Assembly: GCF_001424665.1 (NCBI RefSeq)
Contig: NZ_LMQS01000004.1
Coordinates: 461,860 to 525,859, forward strand
DNA: 64,000 nt
Reading direction: 5' to 3'
Source of the DNA: Methylophilus sp. Leaf416
Lineage (GTDB): Bacteria > Pseudomonadota > Gammaproteobacteria > Burkholderiales > Methylophilaceae
Positions 57,859 to 64,000 of this stretch are shown piece by piece (position 1 is the stretch's first letter; each line of letters begins with the position of its first letter). The translations under genes were made by a program, and so were the position numbers. The notes beneath the pieces were generated by a model. The model did not search any database. It saw only the letters and a list, made by a program, of their open reading frames with translations, and was not told the origin of the DNA.

Positions 57859-59982
57859 ATGTCTTTTCTTGATCAATTGTCCTTCGGCTTAGGGCGCAAA
57901 CTTCCCGTCATTCTGCAAACCGAAGCCAGCGAATGCGGCCTGGCCTGCCTGGCCATGGTGGCGAATTATCATGGCTTTCGTACCGATCTGGCGACCTTAC
58001 GGCGCTTGTTCCTGATCTCGATTAAAGGCACTACGCTGAATTACCTGATGGCAATGGCGCAAGCGGTTGGTTTTACCACCCGTCCCGTGAAGCTTGAGCT
58101 CGATGACCTCAGGGATTTACGCCAGCCATGTATCCTGCACTGGAACTTCAATCATTTCGTGGTTTTGAAGGAGGTCGCGGCCAGGCATATTGTGATACAT
58201 GACCCGGGGATGGGCTTGCGTAAACTTTCATTTGATGAGGTTTCTGCCAGCTTTACCGGCGTGGCACTCGAGCTGTGGCCAAACCCCGGATTCAAACGGG
58301 TGACTTTTAAACAAAGCATCAAACTGCGCGACATGATGGGTCATGTCACCGGTTTATACCGCTCACTAGGTCAGATCCTTTTGCTGGCGCTTGCGCTGGA
58401 AGTGTTTGCGCTGGTGTCACCTTTATATATGCAATGGGTAGTGGATCACGCGATTGTGGCTGCCGATTACGATTTGTTGACTACGCTGGCGATTGGTTTT
58501 GGCATATTAATGTTGATGCAACAAGCCATTACCACGGTACGGGCCTGGGTCATCATGCATATGGCGACTAACCTCAACGTGCAATGGCGGGCCAATATTT
58601 TTGCCCATCTGATTCGCCTGCCGGTCGATTTTTTTGAAAAGCGTCATCTTGGTGATGTGGTTTCAAGGTTTGGCGCGATTGACCAGATACAACGCACCCT
58701 GACCAGTACTTTTGTTGAAGCATTGCTGGATGGTCTGCTGACCATAGTTACGCTGGTGATGATGTTTTTGTATAGTCCCCAGATGGCATGGATTGCAATT
58801 GGTGCAATGGTGCTATATGCATTAGGCCGCTGGCTATGGTTCAGGCCCTTGCGGAATGCGACTGAAGAGCAAATCGTGCATGCGGCCAAACAGCAGACCC
58901 ATTTTATTGAAACGGTGCGCGGTGTGCGGGCGATCAAGCTGTTCCAGCGTCTGGATGAACGCAGAACAGGCTGGCTGAGTTTATTTGTAGAGCAAGTGAA
59001 TGCTGACTTGCGCACGCAGAAGCTGCATGTATTGTATCGGCTGATCAACGGCCTGCTATTCGGCGTTGAGCGGGTGTTGATCATCTGGCTAGGTGCCAGG
59101 CTGGTGATTGCCGGTGATTTTACTGTAGGTGCCTTGCTGGCTTTTATTGCTTATAAAGACCAGTTTGTCTCACGCGTCAGTGCCCTGATTGATCGTCTGG
59201 TTGAAATGCGCATGCTGCACTTGCAAGGCGAGCGGCTGGCAGATATTGCTTTGGCCGAACAGGAGCCTGTCTCAGTAGATGTCCTTAATAAACTGGAGCT
59301 GGCAAGGTTGCCAGCTAATATCCAGATCAAAGGATTGCGCTACCGGTATGCGGACGCCGAGCCTTGGGTGCTGGACGGGGTAGACCTGCAGGTTAATGAA
59401 GGGGAGTCAGTAGCAATCGTCGGTCCTTCAGGTTGTGGTAAATCCACGTTGTTAAATATCCTGCTCGGTATCCGTAACTCCAACGAAGGCGAAGTGCTGA
59501 TAGGCGGGCAGCCAATATCCAGATTAGGCCTGGAGCAACTGCGTAGCATGATAGGTGCAGTCATGCAGGATGATGCACTATTTGCAGGTTCGATCGCCGA
59601 CAATATCTGTTTCTTTGACCAGCAAGCTGACTTCGACTGGATTGAAGAATGTGCACGTAAAGCCGCCGTTTATGAGGAAATCATGGCCATGCCCATGGGC
59701 TTTAATACCCTCATCGGCGATATGGGAGCCGCTATTTCTGGTGGTCAGAAGCAAAGGATTTTGCTGGCACGAGCGCTATATAAACGACCGCGCCTGCTGT
59801 TCCTCGATGAGGCCACCAGTCATCTTGACGTCACGCGTGAGGCCATGGTCAATCAGGAAATCCAGGCATTGAACATGACCCGTGTCATCATCGCGCACAG
59901 GCCTGAAACTATTGCTTCCGCTGATCGTGTGATCACGCTGGAAGCAGGCAAAGTGCAAACGGCCGCTGCGATTGCCCATTGA
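57859..59982 (+). CDS. C39 peptidase-ABC exporter for a double-glycine peptide
   Basis: The 707-residue protein both cleaves and exports peptides with double-glycine leaders. An N-terminal C39 cysteine peptidase domain shows the oxyanion Gln20 and catalytic Cys26 (QTEASECGLACLAMV) and the His/Asp pair (NHFVVLKEV, VIHDPG). A six-helix membrane domain spans about residues 160-460. The C-terminal ATPase has Walker A GPSGCGKST (from residue 522), signature ISGGQKQR and Walker B LLFLDEATSHLD. It is RaxB/CvaB/CdzA-like. Its expected substrate is the glycine-zipper peptide at 61634. Confidence 0.93.
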   Translation: MSFLDQLSFGLGRKLPVILQTEASECGLACLAMVANYHGFRTDLATLRRLFLISIKGTTLNYLMAMAQAVGFTTRPVKLELDDLRDLRQPCILHWNFNHFVVLKEVAARHIVIHDPGMGLRKLSFDEVSASFTGVALELWPNPGFKRVTFKQSIKLRDMMGHVTGLYRSLGQILLLALALEVFALVSPLYMQWVVDHAIVAADYDLLTTLAIGFGILMLMQQAITTVRAWVIMHMATNLNVQWRANIFAHLIRLPVDFFEKRHLGDVVSRFGAIDQIQRTLTSTFVEALLDGLLTIVTLVMMFLYSPQMAWIAIGAMVLYALGRWLWFRPLRNATEEQIVHAAKQQTHFIETVRGVRAIKLFQRLDERRTGWLSLFVEQVNADLRTQKLHVLYRLINGLLFGVERVLIIWLGARLVIAGDFTVGALLAFIAYKDQFVSRVSALIDRLVEMRMLHLQGERLADIALAEQEPVSVDVLNKLELARLPANIQIKGLRYRYADAEPWVLDGVDLQVNEGESVAIVGPSGCGKSTLLNILLGIRNSNEGEVLIGGQPISRLGLEQLRSMIGAVMQDDALFAGSIADNICFFDQQADFDWIEECARKAAVYEEIMAMPMGFNTLIGDMGAAISGGQKQRILLARALYKRPRLLFLDEATSHLDVTREAMVNQEIQALNMTRVIIAHRPETIASADRVITLEAGKVQTAAAIAH

Positions 59983-59995
59983 CTGGTGCCAAGCA

Positions 59996-61447
59996 ATGAA
60001 AAACATTCTATGGCTTGGATTCTGTTTAATGGGGCTTTTAACTCAGCCTGCTTGGGCTCTCAAGCTGACTGATTTTCTGGAATTTCAGCAGCATATGCAG
60101 GGCAGTCCCGCAAAAAATATGCTGGTTACCCAGCCGGATACTACCAGTACCATTTGTGCGGACAGCCTGCCCGAACAACCATAGGCGCTGATTGATGTGG
60201 TTGAACAAGCGCTGTGCAACAACCCGCGGACCTCTGAAGTATGGGCTACCGCGCGAGCTCAGGCAGCCCAGGTAGGTGTGCAGCGGGCCAATTATTTACC
60301 CAAGGTTACTCTCGTTTCCGGCATTTCCAAAATCCATAACGAAGTGACCAATTCGCGTTTTTCATTTCTCGATCAGGATAACCGTATCTTGAACCGCGCC
60401 CATAGTTTACGTCTGACATGGCTGGTTGCTGATTTCGGGCAGAGGTCTGCCAAAATGAACCAGGCAGAAGCCTTGCTGGATGCCGCAAATGCCCTGCATG
60501 ACGCTGCCTTGCAAGAAGTCTTCATCAATGCTGCCCAGGCTTATTTTGATCATTTATCTACGCTAGCCATGCTCGGGTCTTATCAAGAGTCTGAAAAAGT
60601 CGCCAGGGAAAGCCTGGCCGCGGCTGCCGCGAAATTTAAGGCTGGTGTTGGCTTGTTGACTGACCAGTTACAGGCCCAAACCGCATATTCGCAAGCTAGG
60701 CTGGATAGAACTAAAGCTGAGGGGCAGGTTAATAATGCGCATGGCGCATTGGCTTTGGCAATGGGCGTAGTCGCCAATACCCGTTTTAACGTGATAAATC
60801 GGAGTGATCAACTAGAAAAAACTGATTTTGTGACGACGGCCGACGAGATGATTCAAGAGGCAATTGAGTTTCATCCTTCTATCATCGCCGCCAAGGCCAA
60901 GTTGCGTGCGGCAAAAGAAAATATTAATGCAGTGAGTGCCGAAGGTTTACCCACCTTGAGTTTCAACGCAGAAATCAGCCGGACTGATCAGTTAGGGCAG
61001 GCACAATTGGCCGGTGTTCCTGCTTCTGATGTGTATACGAACAACTCCACGGTGGGCTTACAGGTCAATGTGCCTTTGTTTGAAGGTTTTGCTCGCAAGC
61101 ATCAGGTCGAATCGGCCGATGCCGAATCGCAAGTTCGCGCGAGCGAGTTAAAGCGCGTTATCCAGCAAGTGACGCTGGAAGTCTGGAAAAGTTACCATGC
61201 GCTGGTTTCCGAACGCGAAAATTTACGTGCTTCGGAAGAGTTGGTCACTAATTCCCGAGAGGCATTTGCCGTAGCACAAGGCAGATATAACGCTGGCGTC
61301 GGCAATATCATCGAGTTGTTGAATGCGCAGAATGCCTGGGCAAACGCTAAGCAGCAAAATATTAAATCACTCTCAAGCTGGCGCACTGTCAGGCTTAAAC
61401 TGGCAGCGAGTATGGGGCGTGTAGGGTTATGGGCAATCACTAATTAA
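59996..61447 (+). pseudogene. TolC-family outer membrane channel interrupted by an amber codon
   Basis: The frame encodes a TolC-like outer-membrane efflux protein: signal peptide (MKNILWLGFCLMGLLTQPAWA), then CADSLPEQP, a TAG stop at 60182-60184, and, in the same frame, ALIDVVEQALCNNPRTSEV continuing to the end of a normal TolC domain (LLNAQNAWANAKQQN). In relatives the position of the stop is a Leu in PLxL, so TTG to TAG is a likely single change. The rest of the frame is intact. A restart at GTG 60197 would lack a signal peptide, so the gene is probably dead unless the stop is suppressed or is a sequencing error. It overlaps no neighbour except for the first codons after the ABC gene (13-bp gap). 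Confidence 0.85.
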
Positions 61448-61633
61448 GTTACAATAAATAGTATTATTTAACATGTATAAAGAAAATTGTTTACAAGTTA
61501 AATAAAATTATTTACATTCCTGTTTGGTTTCCTGTTTTGATGCTTTTAGGAAGACCAAATTACTTAGTTAAAAGTAATGCTTCACTCGTCTATTAAGACC
61601 GAGTATCTAAAATTTAATAATGTGGAGAAAGTT
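61448..61633 (+). promoter_or_regulatory. AT-rich leader of the glycine-zipper peptide gene
   Basis: The 186-bp gap has no ORF longer than ten codons. Two bulged hairpins can form: TTTGGTTTCC with GGAAGACCAAA near 61526-61562, and ACTCGTC with GACCGAGT near 61582-61604. A GGAGAAA site precedes the peptide start. It likely carries the peptide's own promoter, which I could not place. Confidence 0.4.
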
Positions 61634-61879
61634 ATGGCAATTCAAGAATTAAACAAAGCTGAGATCGAAGTCGTTTCTGGTGGCGCAGCATTGAACCTGA
61701 ATGCTCTGGTGAGCGGTTTGCCACTGGTTGGTGGGTTACTGGGTGGCGTATTGGGTCTAGTAGGTGGTTTGTTGAACAGTGTTTCAGGTTTGTTGACTGG
61801 TTTGCCGGTAGTTGGTCCTGTGTTGGGCAACGTATTGGGCGCTGTGTTTGGCGTAGTGGGTGGTATCGTTACTTTGTAA
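61634..61879 (+). CDS. Double-glycine glycine-zipper peptide (bacteriocin-like)
   Basis: An 81-residue precursor: leader MAIQELNKAEIEVVSGG (17 residues, typical double-glycine leader with EL, EI and V before GG) followed by a 64-residue core. The core contains only A, L, N, V, S, G, P, F, T and I: no charged residue, no Cys, no aromatic except one Phe. It has an internal duplication (SGLPLVGG... and TGLPVVGP...) with GxxxG-type glycine spacing. Such a peptide would be cleaved and exported by the C39 exporter upstream. The composition recalls the Caulobacter Cdz glycine-zipper toxins. The start at 61634 follows GGAGAAAGTT; a strong terminator follows the stop. Confidence 0.88.
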   Translation: MAIQELNKAEIEVVSGGAALNLNALVSGLPLVGGLLGGVLGLVGGLLNSVSGLLTGLPVVGPVLGNVLGAVFGVVGGIVTL

Positions 61880-61901
61880 TTGAGCCCAGTTCAATTCAAG
61901 T

Positions 61902-61930
61902 AAAAAACCCCGCTCCGGCGGGGTTTTTTT
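61902..61930 (+). terminator. Terminator of the glycine-zipper peptide gene
   Basis: AACCCCGC (61906-61913), loop TCCG, GCGGGGTT (61918-61925), then TTTTT. An A-run on the left lets it serve the convergent lipoprotein gene as well. Confidence 0.93.
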
Positions 61931-61934
61931 GAGA

Positions 61935-62294
61935 TTAGCTATCTTGCTGAGGTTTGCAGTTTTTTAAATGCAAATGGTCACTATCATCCAGCGTCGTCTG
62001 GTCACCATTTAAACGTAAATCCATCGTGCCATAATGATAAAGTTGTTTGTCCTTGGCATCCCGCACCAGACCCACTTCATGATCCGGCAGCATTACCCAG
62101 GCATCTTCTCCATCTTTTGATAACTTCAGGCCAAAAGATTGAAAGTTTTCACATTGATAATGGATGGCATCTTTGCCATAGCGTGGCGTTTCTCTGGTGC
62201 CTTTCTCAAATACACGCGGCATTTCAAAACTTTTGCAGCCAAACAAAAAAGCTGAAACCATAGCCAGTAATAAAAATTGATAAGCGTTCTTCAT
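61935..62294 (-). CDS. Small lipoprotein, MliC-like
   Basis: A 119-residue lipoprotein with lipobox LFGC (Cys20). The mature part, with YQCENFQSFGLKLSKDGEDAW and a second Cys in LHLKNCKP, loosely resembles the MliC/PliC family of C-type lysozyme inhibitors, but the match is weak. It converges on the glycine-zipper peptide gene. A role in self-protection against the exported peptide is conceivable but there is no direct evidence. Confidence 0.6.
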   Translation of the reverse strand: MKNAYQFLLLAMVSAFLFGCKSFEMPRVFEKGTRETPRYGKDAIHYQCENFQSFGLKLSKDGEDAWVMLPDHEVGLVRDAKDKQLYHYGTMDLRLNGDQTTLDDSDHLHLKNCKPQQDS

Positions 62295-62369
62295 TGTGTG
62301 TAAGGTGGTTTAAAGGTCATTAAAGGTTAGAGTGCCTAGCATTGTGCCAGTCATGGTTGGCAGACTCAA

Positions 62370-63326
62370 TCACTTTTGAGTTGGCGGCTGGTAGGCTGCG
62401 CGGTGCAGTCTGTCTCTCAGCGCAGCCCAGGCAGGCGTGTCCGGTGGCGATTCAATGAGTATCACTGGCGCATGCAGTGCATCTAATGTATGCAAGGCAG
62501 CATAGAGTTGTTCGGCAGCAGACACAGGATTTAGTGCCAGGGCGAGCGTGTTTTTAGTGATGTCTGTTGGATTTTCGTTGCCAAGTATTAAAGCGGCTGC
62601 TGCAGGTACGGTTGCAGCATACTCATCAAGTGCATGGCGTGAATCAAATAGAATACACGGAGTGCGCGGCGAGTAATGCAATAAATGCTGTCCTGGTACT
62701 TTCGGTTTCTCGTCAGATGTGTGGCGAGCAGGTTTTCCAGCAACCAGTGTAATTACACTTTCTGAAATCATGCCTGGTCGCAATAATTCCCAGTCATCAC
62801 CGTTGACACTCACAATGGTGGATTCGATACCTACCTGGCACGGGCCTCCATCTAAAACCGGAATATCATCCCCCAGGCTGAATTCAACATGTGCTGCTGT
62901 TGTCGGGCTTAGTTGGGTATATTTGTTAGCTGAAGGCGCTGCCAGCCCTAGCCCACTCTCTCTTAACAGCTGCAGGCAAATAACGTGGGATGGCACGCGT
63001 AAAGCTACCGTAGGCTCACCTGCCCGCACTGTTACCGGGACGTCGATTCGCGCTGGTAATACCAAGGTAAAGGGTCCTGGCCAGAATGCAGTTGCCAGTT
63101 TTTGCGCCAATGGCGGGAAGTCGCTCGCCCATTCGGTGATTTGATCTATTCCTGCAATGTGCACAATAAGCGGATTATTGGCAGGGCGCTCTTTAGTCGC
63201 ATAGATTTTGGCAATCGCCTGGTCATTGCGCGCGTCAGCTGCCAGTCCATAGACTGTTTCTGTTGGGATAGCGACTACCTCACCCGCTTTTAACAGTTTG
63301 ATCGCCTTGTCCAAAGATATACGCAT
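62370..63326 (-). CDS. Threonylcarbamoyl-AMP synthase (Sua5/TsaC type)
   Basis: The 318-residue enzyme makes threonylcarbamoyl-AMP for the t6A37 modification of tRNAs. The N-terminal YrdC/SUA5 domain shows IPTETVYGLAADA, KERPANNPLIVH, PGPFTLVLPA and SANKYTQLSPT; about 110 extra C-terminal residues form the Sua5-specific domain (LPGQHxxHYSPRTP-like segment VPGQHLLHYSPRTP). The start is ATG at 63326, with a GTG just before it. It is divergent from the cupin gene. Confidence 0.92.
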   Translation of the reverse strand: MRISLDKAIKLLKAGEVVAIPTETVYGLAADARNDQAIAKIYATKERPANNPLIVHIAGIDQITEWASDFPPLAQKLATAFWPGPFTLVLPARIDVPVTVRAGEPTVALRVPSHVICLQLLRESGLGLAAPSANKYTQLSPTTAAHVEFSLGDDIPVLDGGPCQVGIESTIVSVNGDDWELLRPGMISESVITLVAGKPARHTSDEKPKVPGQHLLHYSPRTPCILFDSRHALDEYAATVPAAAALILGNENPTDITKNTLALALNPVSAAEQLYAALHTLDALHAPVILIESPPDTPAWAALRDRLHRAAYQPPTQK

Positions 63327-63438
63327 CACGTACCCGAATCACAAAAAAGCTATTTTACTACTTAACAACTTTACTGCTTAATATCTGCTTCCTATAAAAT
63401 GCTCGTTTTACCTAACTATCCCAATGGATGGAATGCTC

Positions 63439-63765
63439 ATGCAAATTCAAGTTCAACATAATCCTGCCGAAACACAATTAAATAGCCTGGGCGTTTCCAA
63501 GTGGCCCACCTGGCAAAAAGAAGTATCTGTTTTTGACTGGACCTTCCATGAAGAAGAAAAAGCCTACATTCTGGCTGGTGAATGCGTTGTAACGCCTATA
63601 GGCGGTGCGCCGGTTTCTTTCGGCAAAGGGGACTTTGTCATTTTCCCTGCCGGGCTTAAAGTGAAATGGGAAGTTAAGCAGCCATTGCATAAACATTACC
63701 AGCTGGATGGCAATGTGTTGACGCAATCATGGAAGCGACTTAAAGCAGCTTTAAAATTAACCTGA
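63439..63765 (+). CDS. Cupin-domain protein (DUF861-type)
   Basis: A 108-residue single-domain cupin. Conserved segments are WPTWQKEVSVFDWTF, EEKAYILAGECVVTPIGG and the second cupin motif VSFGKGDFVIFPAGLKVKWEV. It resembles the EutQ/ureidoglycine aminohydrolase-like family of unknown function. The ATG at 63439 begins the conserved MQIQVQHNP; an ATG at 63424 would add five residues. It is the last protein gene before the rRNA promoter. Confidence 0.85.
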   Translation: MQIQVQHNPAETQLNSLGVSKWPTWQKEVSVFDWTFHEEEKAYILAGECVVTPIGGAPVSFGKGDFVIFPAGLKVKWEVKQPLHKHYQLDGNVLTQSWKRLKAALKLT

Positions 63766-63789
63766 TATTGAGCCGGTTAAAACGCTAAT

Positions 63790-63859
63790 TTTGGCAATTT
63801 GTAACAAAATTGTAAAAATGAAAAATAAGGGTTGACCGCAAAGCTCAGCCCTATATAAT
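63790..63859 (+). promoter_or_regulatory. rRNA operon promoter
   Basis: TTGACC (63832-63837), 16-bp spacer, TATAAT (63854-63859), followed by a GC-rich discriminator GCGCACC. An AT-rich stretch with A and T tracts (63790-63830) precedes it and could be an UP element. The 16-bp spacing and GC discriminator are typical of growth-rate-regulated rRNA promoters. Confidence 0.85.
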
Positions 63860-64000
63860 GCGCACCTCGTTAACGCAAAGCGTTGATGTTGAAGGCCCTG
63901 GTGGCCCTGTTCTTTAAAAATTAGGATGACTGATAAGTGTGGGTGTTTGTAGTTGGGTGAAGCGCATTTAATGCGTAGAAGCCTCAGAAAATACAAATGC
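63860..64000 (+). other. Transcribed leader of a 16S rRNA gene (gene itself beyond the window)
   Basis: The region has the usual betaproteobacterial rrn leader: a small hairpin AACGC-AAA-GCGTT, the boxA-like GTTCTTTAAAAAT (about 63909-63921) and the GATAAGTGTGGGTGTTTG segment that precedes 16S rRNA. The mature 16S start is not reached before the window ends. Confidence 0.85.

Overview
The window reads as a chromosomal segment of a methylotrophic betaproteobacterium, most likely a member of the Methylophilaceae (Methylophilus/Methylotenera-like). The reasons are: a PQQ alcohol dehydrogenase of the lanthanide-dependent XoxF type followed by a small c-type cytochrome; the betaproteobacterial arrangement rpe-gph-trpEGDC; a PEP-CTERM protein; uvrA next to an MFS gene and ssb; and a 16S rRNA leader of betaproteobacterial type at the right edge. 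Gene density is high and most genes are housekeeping, so the window is chiefly core chromosome with a few accessory patches. Family assignments come from recognising motifs by eye; no database search was run.

Layout. 1-1.8 kb: xth, then a 1 kb gene-free island built from inverted and dispersed repeats. 1.8-8.9 kb (minus): hemB, trpC, a DUF3465 lipoprotein, trpD, trpG, trpE, a Trp-rich leader ORF, gph, rpe. 9.2-16.5 kb (plus): hemA, prfA, a GFA-family protein, an AlkC-like DNA alkylation repair protein, prmC, a HAD-IIA phosphatase, metX, metW. 16.6-23.2 kb: a PEP-CTERM protein behind a Fur box, an AcoR-like sigma-54 activator, divergent xoxF with a consensus sigma-54 promoter, cytochrome c, an AmpG-like permease. 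23.4-26.8 kb: katG and oxyR with an OxyR-type site between them. 26.8-31.2 kb (minus): a zinc-ribbon DUF3426 protein, prmA, accC, a remnant of a second accC start, accB, aroQ. 31.4-36.7 kb: a TlpA-like thioredoxin, dsbD, cutA, fxsA, an Fe-S flavoprotein reductase, uppP. 36.8-43.4 kb: an AsmA-family protein, mutY, a degenerate GGDEF protein, a porin, a 2OG-Fe(II) oxygenase-like protein. 43.4-48.5 kb (minus): ntrC, ntrB, a DUF4124 protein, and glnA with NtrC sites, a sigma-54 promoter and a terminator-like hairpin in its leader. 48.5-55.5 kb: rhodanese, aroE, mtgA, uvrA, a YajR-like MFS protein, ssb. 55.6-61.9 kb: an unknown exported protein, then a type I secretion operon (HlyD-family adaptor, C39 peptidase/ABC exporter, TolC-family protein) and a double-glycine, glycine-zipper peptide. 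61.9-64 kb: a small lipoprotein, a Sua5/TsaC protein, a cupin, and the promoter and leader of an rRNA operon.

Most notable is the 56.5-61.9 kb locus. Its composition matches the contact-dependent glycine-zipper bacteriocin (Cdz) system described in Caulobacter: adaptor, C39 exporter, outer-membrane channel and a very hydrophobic double-glycine peptide with no charged residue in its core. Here the TolC gene carries an in-frame amber codon and no immunity gene is recognisable. Other points of interest are the sigma-54/AcoR-type control of xoxF with tandem operators exactly 21 bp apart, a Trp-codon leader peptide before trpE, a 23-codon ORF near katG whose ribosome-binding site lies in a hairpin, a terminator-like hairpin in the NtrC-controlled glnA leader, and several genes whose -10 box lies only 6-7 nt before the start codon.
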